DNA of 64,000 bases, taken from the NCBI GenBank assembly GCA_922989275.2, contig OV277858.1, forward strand, positions 10,230,001-10,294,000, in the 5' to 3' direction. The translations under genes were made by a program, and so were the position numbers. Every line of letters begins with the position of its first letter. The stretch's first letter is position 1. Origin of the DNA: Gari tellinella. Its lineage: Eukaryota; Mollusca; Bivalvia; Cardiida; Psammobiidae. Positions 31,192-43,517 of this stretch are shown here, one piece after another. Under the pieces are notes generated by a model. It searched no databases and was not told the DNA's origin. It saw only the letters and a list, made by a program, of their open reading frames with translations.

Positions 31192-33009
31192 TTAAGGGCC
31201 AGGTAAAGTTCTACTTTCATATTTATGTTTAAAATACACAGCCAATCTGAAAGATCTACAGTCAAACCTATCTTAAGTGACCATGTTATGAAGAAGCAAA
31301 GTGAATATAACAGACAGGTTATAGCATTATCTGCGAAATCTATACTCCTTCTGACATCAAGACACTTTTTGTCCGTTCCAAATATGTATTCTACTTGCCC
31401 ACAAAGCATACAAAGAAAGGCCCATGTATTGTTCTAAAGACAAATGGCTGATTACTGCAGGACTTTGGTAATGCAGAAAATATAAGGGGCTTTCTAAATT
31501 ACTGATATCCTGCAAATAGTGGTCACTTGTTTAAACGAATATCAATTCAATTTTTTTAAGAATGGCTGTTAAACACCGCCCCTTAACCGGGCACTTCTAT
31601 AAACCGATCTTGCAGCTAGCCTGCATTTAGCTGCCACCTTTTTTAAATGGCAGTCAATTCAATTGTTTTGAATGGTTGTTTTACCTTACCTCGCTATACC
31701 GGTTTGAGAACCTCTATTATCAGGTCATTTTTCTCGGTACAGTCACCGGGTTTGATTTTCGGAGGTTTTGCAGTAATTTTGTTATGTTCAGGATCTGTTA
31801 AATTTATAATCCGAATAGCTTTGAGAAAAGGACGATTTAAACTGTAGTATTATCAGAATTTAAAATCGTTAAGTGGTTTTTATTTGAAACGTCGAGTATC
31901 AGATAATCCGCTACTTAATCTTAATTGGCATTTAAATTAAGAAATATCCGTATATAAAGAAAGAAAGTTGGCGTAAGAGGGACGTAGTAAACCATCAGGT
32001 TTTGTTCCCATAAAATCAAACGCACCAAACACAATGGATTAACTAATTTTTGTTTGTCGAATGTAGAACAGTTTTCGAGTTAAAATTAATCTCAACGAAC
32101 CATTTTTCAAAATTAATGTTTTAATTCATATATTTTTATATCAATTTTACACAATATTGATATTGATGTATATGTACAATGGAAGAAAGGCTGTGGAAAT
32201 TATTTAAGGATATACATACCAATCCAGGTAAAGGCAAGTGCGATCCACAGTGGTACATCGTATCATCAAGGTCCGCGTTGATAACGGTCGCGCTCGGCGA
32301 CGAGTACCCTCGGTGAGTCAACATCGCGGACTCCGGCATCACAACCCGCAGCGGATTGCGGAAAATCACACATCACTGCGGACAAAAAATCCGTGTCCGC
32401 GTTAGATAAAATTGCGATGGACGGCGGAAAAAGGAATTACCGCGTGGTCTGTACTGTACCTACAGTGGATTACTTATGCATGTGTTTCTAATGCTACATT
32501 TTTTATTGAGTCCAATTAGGCCTATTTTGCGATAGGCCTACAGGTAGTGCGGTCTGTTAATATAAGTCGCTCAACTTGTCTAGCGACCATCGACAACATG
32601 AGCATTTTTATCCTTTAAAGCAGGTGAGCAGCTCTATGCAGGATGACAACAAGACAGAAAGAGCCTGCCTTTTAAAACATCTGTGCTTCTCTATTGAACG
32701 ACCGCATGATATAGGGTTAACTGCATTTCAATTAAATAAACCACCAAGTACCCCTATTTTAGACGAAATAATAAACGTTGAAGTGCTTATAATAAAAATT
32801 CCGAGTTTGAATTATAACCTGGCTATACAATCAAAATTCTGAGCGATTAATGGTCAAATTCAAACGACGGTGCCCTGTTTGACATGTTATTTCTTCGAGT
32901 CATTTAGTGTAAGTGGGCCTATATACAGCTTGAAAATAGACAGAGGGAACTTGACATGTCTTCTTTAACGATATATAAAGTCAAATTGGCCATGTTTAAA
33001 TAGCCTAAC
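31192..33009. other. No recognised gene or element
   Basis: Short ORFs of up to 88 codons occur without recognisable motifs. 'cccttaaccgggcac' and 'ataccggtttgagaacctctatta' (31575-31715) resemble MITE termini. 32240-32450 is locally CpG-rich ('cgcgctcggcgacgag', 'ccgtgtccgcg') with no exon support. Confidence 0.35.
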
Positions 33010-33595
33010 AGGACTTTGAAACTAACTCGTGAGTATTAAATTGTCCCCGTTTGAATGTGTGTATGTGTATAATTGTTCTCATTTGACAGCGTTATTAAGT
33101 TTTTAACTAAGTATGTGTATGTTCCCAATTGAGAGTGTATGTTCTCATTTGGATGTATGTATACGTTCTCATTTGGATATCTGCATGTCCTCATTTGTGT
33201 GTGTATTTTGTTCCCATTTGGCCGAGTGTATGATATTGTTCTCAATTGACGGTTAAATGTCAGATATAAAAAAACGCTGATATATAAAGTCAAATTGGCT
33301 AAGTTTAAATAACCTAACAGGACTTTGAAACTTACTCGTGCATACTTAAGTATCCCTATTTGAATATGTGTACATGTATATGCTGATTTGTTCTCATTTG
33401 ACAGCGTAAATACGTTTTTGTCCAAGTATGTGTATGTTCTCAATTGAGAGTGTATGTTCTCATTTGGGTATGTGTATACGTTCTCATTTGAATATGTGCA
33501 TGTCCTCATTTGTGTGTGTATAACGTTGTTCTCACTTGGGCGAGTGTATACAATTGTTCTCAATTGACGGTGAAATATCAGATATATAAATAACG
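33010..33595. repeat. Two tandem copies of a 290 bp GTTCTCATTTG-rich unit
   Basis: The copies run about 33010-33290 and 33300-33595. Each contains several smaller 'tgttctcatttggatatgtgta' subrepeats and ends 'caattgacggt.aaatgtcagatat'. A reverse-complement fragment occurs at 49460-49640. The 194-codon minus-strand ORF over this stretch is repeat read-through. Confidence 0.85.
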
Positions 33596-33741
33596 CTGAT
33601 ATTGAAATTTTACGTATCAAGACATCTTACTGAGTATTTGATGGAACTAATTTTAAAATTTCATGTTAGTACCATGTCCAGAAATGTCTGTTCCCAGTCG
33701 AAGGTGAAATGTCCGATGTTCTCACTTGGGGGCGATTGTAC

Positions 33742-33757
33742 GTATGTGTGTGTGTGT

Positions 33758-33788
<31 letters not shown>

Positions 33789-33793
33789 GGTGT
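33742..33793. repeat. TG/CA dinucleotide microsatellite
   Basis: About 50 bp of (TG)n with two TA interruptions. Confidence 0.95.
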
Positions 33794-34091
33794 ACAATGG
33801 CCTTCGACTGAGAACGAACATCAGGATGCACAGCAGCGAGTGAGCACGAACATGTCAACTGAGATCGTCCTCAATTGCCATGAAACAAAATATGGCTCAT
33901 TCGGCCTTAAATCACATAAAACATAAAAAAATAAAATAAAATCATGACGGCCCCACTGAACGGTCAAATGTCAAGTTGTGTGTATGTTGTAAATCTGGTT
34001 TGCATTCGGTTCTATTTTCTCGGATGCACACATCATTCGAAAATCATCCGGGTACTCAACTTTCTACGCGCACCTGTTAACATCGGTTTAA

Positions 34092-34287
34092 TGGTGAATT
34101 CGCCCAATGACCAACTCGCCTACAATAAGATAAAAACAAGGCAAGTTGATTTTATTACAGATAATTTTTATTATATTGGCATATCTACCTTCAATATAAG
34201 GCACGAAATACAATTTCAAGCTAATTCACCATTCGGGTTGCAATCTATCTAATGGTAGGCGAGTTTGTCATTAGGCGAAATCACCAG
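34092..34287. mobile_element. 196 bp MITE
   Basis: TGGTGAATTCGCCCAATGAC plus CAACTCGCCTAC at the left is mirrored by GTAGGCGAGTTTGTCATTAG and GCGAAATCACCAG at the right, about 32 bp of TIR with a few mismatches. The interior is AT-rich. Confidence 0.75.
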
Positions 34288-34783
34288 CACTCATCACAAT
34301 GACCCCTACAGTACGGGCTCTAGCAAGATAATATTTTTCTTTCAATGTATTTTGTTTAATAATACAGTATTTTATGTTGTTAAAACAAACTATTGTTTGT
34401 GAGCAAATGCATGCGATGTTACGGCTGCGATACATATCAACAGTGTTAAAAGGTGGGAAGTAAAGGCTGAACGCAAATGTAATGTATTTTCGCGATTAGT
34501 TGTTCAAGAATACATTGGTCAACGGCCCCAGAATGGGCGTTATAGAACAAAGGGGGTTGTTGTTTCATCAAAAAGGTTTAAATATATACTTGATTTATAT
34601 ATCGCTTTTTTGACGAACTGGAATTGTTTCGTTAAAAAAGGTTTATAGAGAATTAATTTTGACGAGTTCGGACCAAGTCTACACGCTAGATCTACGTGAT
34701 TTCGGTTTCAAGTAGTTTGGATCCAGATGAGATCTGGATCAGGACTGTTTTAAACTCTGAAGCAATTTAATGATTAATTAAAT

Positions 34784-36505
34784 CGCAGTGGCTATGTTTA
34801 CGACGAGTCGTAAACATAACTGAGATTCTATTTTTACGTCAAAAATAATTTCCGGTCGCGCATGCGCACATATTATTTTTTGGCAAAAATTAAAACACTG
34901 ACGTAAAAATAACAACCGTCGTAAAGATAATTCCAAGATCGTCGTAACTATAAGTAATGATTTAGAGGGTTAAAGATAGAAGAAAAAAAACACTGACGTA
35001 AAAATAACAACCGTCGTAAAGATAACCACGAGCGTCGTAACTATAAGCGCATATTACATATTTTGTCATAATATAAACACTGTCGTAAACATTACAATCG
35101 CAATCGTCGTAACAATAAGAATTGGCTTTGTCGAACAAAAGGTTAAAAATTCGCAACTTCCTTATAATTGTTGTGTTCTAAAATTACTTTTTCAAAAGAA
35201 TTTACCAAGTAGAAATGCATTTTCACACCATTGTTGACTGTGTAGGAGATAGTTAGTAACTTGTTCACGGAATGATCTTGACAGTGGCGTAAAAACTACT
35301 GTGACGGAAATGGACGGTATATAAACACTTCTACAGTCTTGACTGTGGGAAAGCCGGCTTTTATAGCCAGATTGTTTAAGTGTTTGTCTGGGTTGCGCAG
35401 TTAAGAAACGCTCTGCGCGGTCAGTACCTGGATGGGTGACCGGCGGGGCGTATACCGTTGGCCTGGTATACACGTTACATAACTAATTCAATTGTGATGT
35501 GGCCATCATGTGGGTAAATCATTTTGCATTGGTCAACATATCTTTTATATATATCACGGAGTAAATTCTGTATTTACTCCGTGTATATATTGATGCATAA
35601 AGCAGTCGGAAAGAGAACCAGAATGCTTCTGTAGCATTCTACCTAACCGGATATACATGTATATAGATACACGAATGTCTGTGATATTACTTTCGCCTAT
35701 AAAATCACTGTAAAGAGGTTAAAGCAAACTAGCATGACATTGTTCTCAGTCGATGCTAGCTGCGATGCCGTAATTAACTCGATACACGGATCGAGGAAGT
35801 ACACCGGGGGGTACCCGTTGTTCTTTATTCGTGCTCGAGACAAAGGTCTAAATAGACTATATTCGGCATTAATACGTACAGATACGATATGGCAAATAAG
35901 TCGATGCCAATCACAACAGTCATATAACATTATTTCACCCTAGGCTGGCGGCGTTCGCTAATAGGCTAATTATCGGATTATGGGAGGCATTTGTTTACAA
36001 TCAACTGTCAATCAAGTCCGCATCACAGACACTTGTTATAACGTATATGATATGCACATCGCGCCGCGATGATCGGTGTGTATAAAGGTTTTTACAGAGG
36101 CTAATTAGATCAGCGGTATAATTATGTAGTTGTTTCACCATATAGTATTTTTTTAGACTTATACATCGGTTTTCATATGTCTTGATTTAACTCAATTCCG
36201 TGTCGGAGTATACTCAGAGACTCCTACACAGTCAACAAATGAAAGGCATGTAATTTATGCGTGTCTAGTTGGTAAAGTTATAATAAAATAATCTGAGAAC
36301 ACTACATTCTTAAGGAAGTTATGAATCTTTAAACTTTTTCGTCAACATTAGTCAATACAGTTACGACGGTCGCGTTTATTTTTACGACAGTGTTTTTACT
36401 AAGTCAGAAACATTAACATGTGCGCATGCGCGACCGGAAATATTTTTTGACGTAAACATAGAATCTCATTTATGTTTACGACTCGTCGTAAACATAGCCA
36501 CTGCG
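34784..36505. mobile_element. 1.72 kb TIR element with 9 bp TSD (MULE-like)
   Basis: The ends CGCAGTGGCTATGTTTACGA and its inverse extend into inverted arms of about 130 bp ('tttacgacgagtcgtaaacat', 'ttacgtcaaaaa', 'ccggtcgcgcatgcgcaca'). The 9 bp direct repeat TAATTAAAT flanks both sides (34775-34783 and 36506-36514). Long TIRs with a 9 bp duplication suggest a Mutator-like element. Internal repeats of 'gacgtaaaaataacaaccgtcgtaaagat' lie at about 34900 and 34995. No transposase. It carries a 5S rRNA-like segment. Confidence 0.8.
35390..35465 (+). pseudogene. 5S rRNA-like segment (3' half, internal promoter region)
   Basis: 'cagttaagaaacgct' aligns with the 5S box A region, and 'ggtcagtacctggatgggtg' followed by 'accg' is the near-universal 5S box C/loop E region. 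'ataccg' follows as in 5S. The 5' half is unlike 5S and the 3' terminus diverges. It is either a 5S pseudogene or the head of a 5S-derived SINE (SINE3 type), and lies inside the MULE-like element. Confidence 0.75.
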
Positions 36506-36530
36506 TAATTAAATCGGAGATATATTTAAG

Positions 36531-37594
36531 GGGTGTCGGACGTTTCGGTAAATGATGAGTTCGGTAAATTGATTTTATATAGTAAATGGTCTGGATGTTT
36601 CGGTAAAGTTGTAGGCTTCTGTACCGTATTACCGGTGGTCTTAATGTAATCGAACATTAAAATAATTAAATAGACCTTTTACATTTGCTTATCTGGTTAT
36701 TTTGGGTTGCTTGATGTTTTATTTTCAACATCCAATCGTCCAAACAGCAAGAAATTCCCCCTGCATTCTGAATTTTTAGATACTTTCAGCCGATACAAAC
36801 TAAACGGTGAAAGGTCATTTTGTCTTTACTACCGGTGCAACTATAAAAAAATCCTCTAGAAAAATGTCTTCTTGTAAATAATGTCCCAGAGGTTACTGTT
36901 CTAGTTTGGATTCTTTATTTAGTGCAGTTTGCACCGAATATATTTTAAAAATTGCAATTTAAAAAAAAAAAATGCAACTTCAATGCCAATTAACGTGTGT
37001 AAAACATTACGTTTTTGAAAATTTTCCAAACAGATTTTTTAAAATTCTATTTTAACAAAACAACAGTATTTTCCAAGTACTTTGGTTATTTTATATTAAT
37101 TAAATAGACGTCTATGTAAACATCCGCACTCCGCAGTGTAAATGAAGTGACGTCGGCTATATATGTTTTTTTCTGAATACACCGGTAGTTAGGTATACAC
37201 CGGTATATATATAGTAGGGTCATTGAGCCTACATTATAGTAATTAAAGGATTAAGTATATCGCACCTCTTCCAGTAACAATGAAACTGTTCGACGATGTT
37301 TGTGCCACGTTTGTAGGGGTGTTTTAGTTGTAAAATGTATGGATCCTGATCCTTATTTCGATTCGACATAGAAATTTACCCTTTCCATAACTACATCTTA
37401 TAGTTTAGATCCAACCCATTTATACATCCGATAAAAGTGACTACAGATCAAACGCTATCCGCCAGCAAAAGGTGTGATATACAGGTATATAAACCTTTAA
37501 TTACTATAATTTACCTTTTTACCGAAACATCCACACCATTTACTATATAAAATCAATTTACCGAACTTGTCATTTACCGAAACGTCCGTAAATC
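36531..37594. mobile_element. 1.06 kb TIR element, probable 8 bp TSD
   Basis: Arms of about 70 bp ('ggacgtttcggtaaatga', 'ttcggtaaattgattttata', 'tagtaaatggt.tggatgtttcggtaaa') are inverse at 36538-36606 and 37519-37587. TATTTAAG flanks at 36523-36530 and 37595-37602, which implies outermost 7 bp of poor pairing. The interior is AT-rich with no coding content. Confidence 0.7.
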
Positions 37595-37602
37595 TATTTA
37601 AG

Positions 37603-38519
37603 CAGTGTCTATTCTAGGGCGAGGGATTGGGGAATTCACCCACTTTTATTGAAAGGTAGTGGCTAGGGGGGGGGTGTTTGACGGTCGAATCGTCAAAATG
37701 AGAGTTGGCAAGGGGTATGTGAGTCATTTACTCTGTGTAAAAATACTTTATTTTGCCTGGAGATACTTTTTAACCGATGTTGTTTTTATTACTTTTTAAT
37801 ATTCTCTCATTTCTATCTTAAAGAAAGAAACAAATAAACATCATAAAAGATTCTTCCACTTGGCAGCGATGGGAATAGAGATCATCCGCATGAAGGGTAA
37901 AATTAGCACGGATAACAATTCATCATCGGACGTACTGGAAAACTCAACATAGCTCATTTATTTTTGCACTTTTATTTCCAATGACATAGATCTAAATGCA
38001 AAAATTGTGTTTGACACTCGGACGGCATCATCATGCTATTTAATGATTTATCAAAATGCATAACAAGAGCACGGCAAACGGTACACATTATAAGCCCTTC
38101 ATGCGGATGGTATCTAATCCCATTGCTACCGAGTGGAAGAATATTTGATGATTTGATGATTGTTGTTTTTCTTCTTTGAATAACCATTATATAAGATAAA
38201 AATGCTAGATTATTAAAAACAACATCGATATAACGTGTCTCCAGGCAAAATAAAGTATTGTTACATAGAGTAAATGACTCCCGTACCCCTAGCCAACCCC
38301 CACAGGGTAGGCTAGGGGTACGTGACCGGACCGCTTATTTCCAATATTAGAGGTCCGGTCACGTACCCCTAGCCACTACCTTATTGAAAATCCCCCCCCC
38401 CCATGTTTTTCATTGGAGGGGGGAATTTTCTACATATAATTATAGACAAAGAAGGCAAATCTCATAATTTGGTGTAATATCAGAATTTTCGGTATTTTCG
38501 AATCCTAGAATAGACACTG
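37603..38519. mobile_element. 0.92 kb foldback element with nested palindrome
   Basis: The termini CAGTGTCTATTCTAGG and inverse are perfect over 16 bp. Arms pair along most of the length ('gagtcatttactctgtgtaa' with 'ttacatagagtaaatgactc', 'actttattttgcctggaga' with 'tctccaggcaaaataaagt', 'tcttccact' with 'agtggaaga'). TTTAAG flanks both sides (37597-37602 and 38520-38525). The right arm has an extra palindrome, 'ctaggggtacgtgaccgga' / 'tccggtcacgtacccctag' (38310-38373). Confidence 0.8.
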
Positions 38520-38525
38520 TTTAAG

Positions 38526-39221
38526 ACTATATAAAGTGAGCAGTATCCAAATTAGAAGAAGATGACACTTATCACTTTTCTTAGCAACCCTCACTTATTT
38601 TTTCAAATATCTCAGAATTGAGTAAGATTAGTTTCAATTGAAAGAGCTAATAAAAGCAAACTCATTACTGTTTAAATTATTGGGTAGAATTTACTTTGCA
38701 GGTCCGTAGATTTTTGATGATATTTGTTTTGATTTAGTTGCAATGTATCCACTAATGCTTGATCAATGCGTGTTTGTTTCAATTTTCTAGTTAAAAAACA
38801 GGCAGTTTAAAACAGGCAGTTTAATAGGGGCTCAGGGGCTCTAGCCCCCGAAATGATAACATATAAATTACAACTTTTGATGGGGACCGGCAAAGTAAAG
38901 GCGCTCCAAATTATTGAAATATCTTTTCAAATAAAAAAGTTATGAAGGTTTGAAATTTCACAGGAACAGCGTTTTTGTTGAATTTTCGCCCTATATGGCT
39001 ATACGGAAAATCTGGGCCGAGCGCGGCACTGTGAAACTGTTCAATTTCATTTAAAACTCCATAACTTTCTTATTAGAGCAGATATTTACATGAAACTTGG
39101 CTGTCTTATGCCATTTTGTCTGCTGAATCCATTTCTTTTTTTGGATTGCTTGACAGCAAGCCATGATAAAGTAGAAAATAAGTAAGGACTCAACACAAAT
39201 AAATATTTCATCAATTTTAAT
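38526..39221. other. No recognised feature
   Basis: No gene. 'aaaacaggcagttta' is repeated near 38797-38820, and 'ggggctcaggggctctagccccc' near 38826 is a small hairpin. Confidence 0.4.
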
Positions 39222-41108
39222 GCCCCCCTTTTAAAAAGGGGGGGGCATATAGATTTTACCTTGTCCGTCCGTCCGTCGGATTTTTGTGTCGCGCGTAACT
39301 CAAAAAGTATTACTACTACAGAGATGAAACTTTACAAATACATTAATCAGCATGTGAACTTATGCACCTCCTATTTTTTGTAAAGTTTCGATTTATTTTG
39401 ACGGAGTTATTGCCCCTTTTCTCACTATTTTGGACTTGTGTCACGCATAACTCAAAAAGTTCTACTACTAGAGTGATGAAACTTTACAAGTATCTTACTC
39501 ATCATATGAACTTGTGCACCTCCATAGTTTGGGCCACTTCCGATTGATTTTGGCAGAGTTATTGCCCTTTTTCAGCCTATTATTGCCCCTTTTCTCACTG
39601 TTTTGGACTTGTGTCGAGTGTTACTCAAAGAGTTCAACTACTAGAGTGATGAAACTTTACAAATACAATAATCAGCATGTGAACTTGCGCACCTTCATAT
39701 TTTGGTCCAGTTTCGATTGATTTTGGCGGAGTTATTGCCCCTTTTCTCACTATTTTGGACTTGTGTCGCGCAGAACTAAAAAAATTCTACTACTAGAGTG
39801 ATGAAATTTTACAAATATGTTACTCATCATATGAACTTGCGCACCTCCATATTTTGGGCCAGTTCCGATTGATTTTGGCGGAGTTATTGCCCTTTTTCGG
39901 CCTATTATTGCCCCTTTTCTCACTGTTTTGGACTTGTGTCGCGCGTAACTCAAAAGGTTCAACTAATAGAGTGATGAAACTTTACAAATACAATAATCAG
40001 CATGTGAACTTGCGCACCTCCATATTTTGGTCAAGCTTCGATTGATTTTTGCGGAGTTATTGCCCCTTTTCTCACTATTTTGGACTTGTGTCGCGCATAA
40101 CTCAAAAAGTTCTACTACTAGAGTGATGAAATTTTAAAAATATGTTACACATCATATGAAATTGTGCACTTTCATATTTTGGGCCAGTTTCGATTGAATT
40201 TGGCATAGTTATTGCCCTTTTTCGGCCTATTATTTCCCCTTTACTCACTGTTTTGGACTTGTGTCGCGCGTAACTAAAAAAATTCTACTACTAAAGTGAT
40301 GACACTTTACAAATACAATAATCAGCATGTGAACTTGCGCACCTCCATATTTTGGTCCAGTTTCGATGGATTTTGGCAGAGTAATTGCCCTTTTTCGGCA
40401 TATTAATGCCTCTTTTCTCGCTATTTTGGACTTGTATCGCGCATAACTAAAAAAATTCTACTACTAGAGTGATGAAACTTTACAGACATGTAAATCATCC
40501 TACGAACTTGGGCACCTCTATATTTTGTGCCAGTTCCAATTGATTTTGGCAGAGTTATTTCCCTTTTCGGCCTATTTTGGACTTGTGTCACGCATAACTC
40601 AAAAAGTTGTCCTACCACATTGATGAAACTTCACAAATATGTTTATCATCTTATGAACTTGCGCACCATCATATTTTGGACCAGTTCCGATTGATTTTGG
40701 CGGAGTTATTGTCCCTTTTCATCCTTTTTTTGGACTTGTGTAGTGCTGAACTCTTACATGAATACTAAGTTTTGAATTGTTTCTTTGTTTTCGGGTCAAG
40801 GTCACTTTCCAAAAATATGAAAAAAAGGTTTTTGGTCAGTAAAAGATTTGGATAGTTTGATTTTGATCAAACTTTGTATTTAGTAAGCTTATGTGCAGAC
40901 CTAACTTAGAATTGTACTTCAGAGTTCTCTGGTTAAGGTCAAGGTTCCATTAGGGGGGCATCTGTGTCCATTGGACACAATTTGGTCAATAACTTAAAGT
41001 TTCTTTAGACTGATTTTGACCAAACTTTGTAATTCAAATTGAGCAAGCTTATGAGGTTACACACTGCCAAGGGGGGCACCTGTGTCAATTGGACACACAT
41101 CTAGTTAA
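39222..41108 (+). mobile_element. Complete HINE-like element, ATGCCCCCC family
   Basis: The 5' hairpin ATGCCCCCCTTTTAAAAAGG with GGGGGGCAT leads into 'ttgtccgtccgtccgtcgg', then eight or nine monomers of 140-180 bp ('gcgcgtaactcaaaaagt', 'gagtgatgaaactttacaaat', 'cttgcgcacctccatattttgg', 'ggagttattgcccc'). A different 3' module carries 'aaggtcaaggt'. It ends with GGGGGGCA, the inverse of the start, then the hairpin TGTGTCAATTGGACACA and tail 'tctagtt'. Short ORFs here are monomer frames. Confidence 0.85.
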
Positions 41109-41279
41109 TTATATATTTATTCTCTCCATCCAACTAATTTATTGTTTTAAATGTCTTAAAACATAACATGCACTTAACTGCATAAACCTTTAGATTATCT
41201 TAGCATTTAGCAATAATAATAAAAGCTAATATGCTTCAAGTTCAGCCCAATTAACTGAAGAATTAAGTTCACTTTTATC

Positions 41280-42165
41280 GTTTCTTCTACATCTGCTGAA
41301 GCCACAGGACTGTCCGGGATGTGTAACATCATGTGTTACACCATAAGCAGATCACATGTTAGCACAGCCAGTCACACCATGTCCATGTTTTCATGACTCA
41401 CTGTGATAAATACTTCCTGAAAAAAATATTATATTGTAAGAATTTTGTTTGATCATTGATGAATATGGGTTACAGCTAAAGTTACACTTTAAACATTTTT
41501 TTTTTTAAGCAGATGGCTCCTAAAGGAGATTTCTGCTTTAGTTTAATCTGTGATGAGCTTTCTAAGTTCTACCTGGCTGTCTGCTTTCATTTTATCTTAC
41601 TTTAAGAAACCATCTGGCATAAATACATGAGTGTCTTGAGTGACAAACAGTCTGGAATCAAGATCAGATGACATGTTACGCAACGTCTGATCTAGATCGA
41701 AACTGCAAATGCCAGTCAAGCCGCGATCAGGGGGATAAATTACTATTACAATGAGAGGAAAAATCATGTTGAAATTTAAATACTTAGTTATTACTTACAA
41801 TTAACTTTTGTTGTGTAGTTGATCTATTTGATGTGGGTACATGTATATCTCTGGATCACTTGTTAGCAGAGCCAATCACACCTTCACTCACTGTGATACA
41901 TAAATCCTGGAAAAAATATTATAGAGTAAGAATTCTGTTTGATAATTAAAAATGATGAATATAGGTAACAGCTAAAGTTACAGCTTAAAAAAGATCAAAG
42001 TCAAGCAAAGCAGATAGCTCCTAATTAAATTCTGGTTAACTTTCATCCATCATGAGCTTTCTACCCGGCTGTCTGCTTTAATTTCATCTTGCTTCATGAT
42101 TTTGATTTGAAAACATCTGGCATAAATACATTTCAATAAAGGTGATATATGTTCATTTTAATATT
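41280..42165. repeat. Tandem duplication of a 260 bp segment, with palindrome A
   Basis: 'cactgtgataaata.ttcctg', 'aaaaaatattata', 'gtaagaatt.tgtttgat', 'aacagctaaagttac' and 'catctggcataaatac' occur at about 41397-41630 and again at about 41886-42130. A family A palindrome (41644-41706, CAAACAGTCTGGAATC / GATCGAAACTG) lies after the first copy only. A family C-like inverted core is at about 41500-41560. Confidence 0.7.
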
Positions 42166-42171
42166 TATTTT

Positions 42172-43517
42172 AGCTCACCTGAGCCAAAGGCTCAGGATGA
42201 GCTATTGTGATCGCATTCCGTCCGTCGTCCGTTCACATTTTCAAACGACATCTCCTCTGAAACCCCTGACCCGATTTCAACTAAACTTTGTCAGAAGCAT
42301 CAGTAGGGTGGGGGAACGAAAAGTTGTTAGAAGTTTGTGGGTGGGGTAAATATTTCTAGTTGCCATGGCAACCGTGCACAAATTCTAGAAAAATCTTCTT
42401 CTCCGAAACTACTGGTCCAATTTCAATTTTGTTTTCACCTAAATGTTTGTCAATTGATAGACTTTCAAAGTTGTTTAAAGAATTTTGATCTGTTCAAAAA
42501 CATGGCCGCCAGAGGGCGTGGTCAATTTCCGTATTTACATAATATTGACAACCCATGTCAAAACCTTTTAAGATCTTCTTGTTTAAAATCATAAGTCCTA
42601 GTACAACCAAATTTCTTATGTAGCATCATGTTGTGAGTCTTTATCAAGGTTGTTCAAATTATGACCCCCGGGCCAAAAATGGCCCCGCCCAAGGGCTTAT
42701 CAGTTTAACTTGGGAAAACCTTTAAAAATAGTTTTCTCTGAAACTGTTGGCCTAAACTCAACCAAACTTTAGCAGATGCATCAGTAGGGTGGGGGAGCGA
42801 ATAGATGCTAAAAGTTTGTGGGTGGGGTAAATTTTTCTTGTTGCCATGGCAACCGTGCACAAAATCTAGAAAAACCTTCTTCTCTGAAACTACTTGTCAA
42901 TTAATAGACTTTCAAAGTTGTTCAAAGAATTTTGATCCTTCTAAAAACATGGCCGCCAGAGGGCGTGGTCAATTTCCGTATTTACATAATATTGACAACC
43001 CAGGTCAAAACCTTTAAAGTTCTTCTTGTCAAAAACCATACGTCCTAGAACTACCAAATTTCTTGTGTAGCATCATGTTGTTAGTCTTTATCAAAATTGT
43101 TTTCAAATTATGACCCCCGGGCCAAAAATGGCCCCGCCCAAGGGCTTATCAGTTTAACTTAGGAAAACCTTTAAAAAATCTTTTTCTCTGAAACTGTTGG
43201 CCTAAACTCAACCAAACTTTAGCAGAAGCATCAGTAGGGTGGGGGAACGAAAAGTTGTTAAAAATTTGTAGGTGGGGTAATTTTTCTTGTTGCCATGGCA
43301 ACCGTGCACAAAAACTAGAAAAATCTTCTCCGAAACTACTGGTCCAATTTCAATTTGATTCTCACCAAAATGTTTGTCAATTGATAGACTTTCAAAGTTG
43401 TTTAAAGAATTTTGATTGCCCCTGGGTCATAGATATATCCAAATTTTGTCTTGCCCAGTCAGCTTCTATGGTACAATGTCCTCAGGTGAGCGCCATGTGG
43501 GCCTCTGGCCCTCTTGT
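42172..43517 (+). mobile_element. Complete HINE-like element, AGCTCACC family, long monomers
   Basis: The 5' hairpin AGCTCACCTGAGCC / GGCTCAGG.TGAGCT is followed by 'cattccgtccgtcgtccgttc' and three monomers of about 450-480 bp, marked by 'gttgccatggcaaccgtgcacaaa' at 42359, 42839 and 43288. The 3' end has CAGGTGAGCG, the inverse of the start, hairpin GGGCCTCTGGCCC and tail 'tcttgtt'. The next element begins at the following base. Confidence 0.85.

Noticed and set aside
33036..33620. 194-codon minus-strand ORF
   Set aside because: It covers the two tandem GTTCTCATTTG copies and repeats internally with the same period; it is repeat read-through.
39222..41108. Regularly spaced repeats considered as a CRISPR array
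   Set aside because: Monomers are long (about 150 bp), contiguous and degenerate, with no unique spacers; the sequence is eukaryotic.
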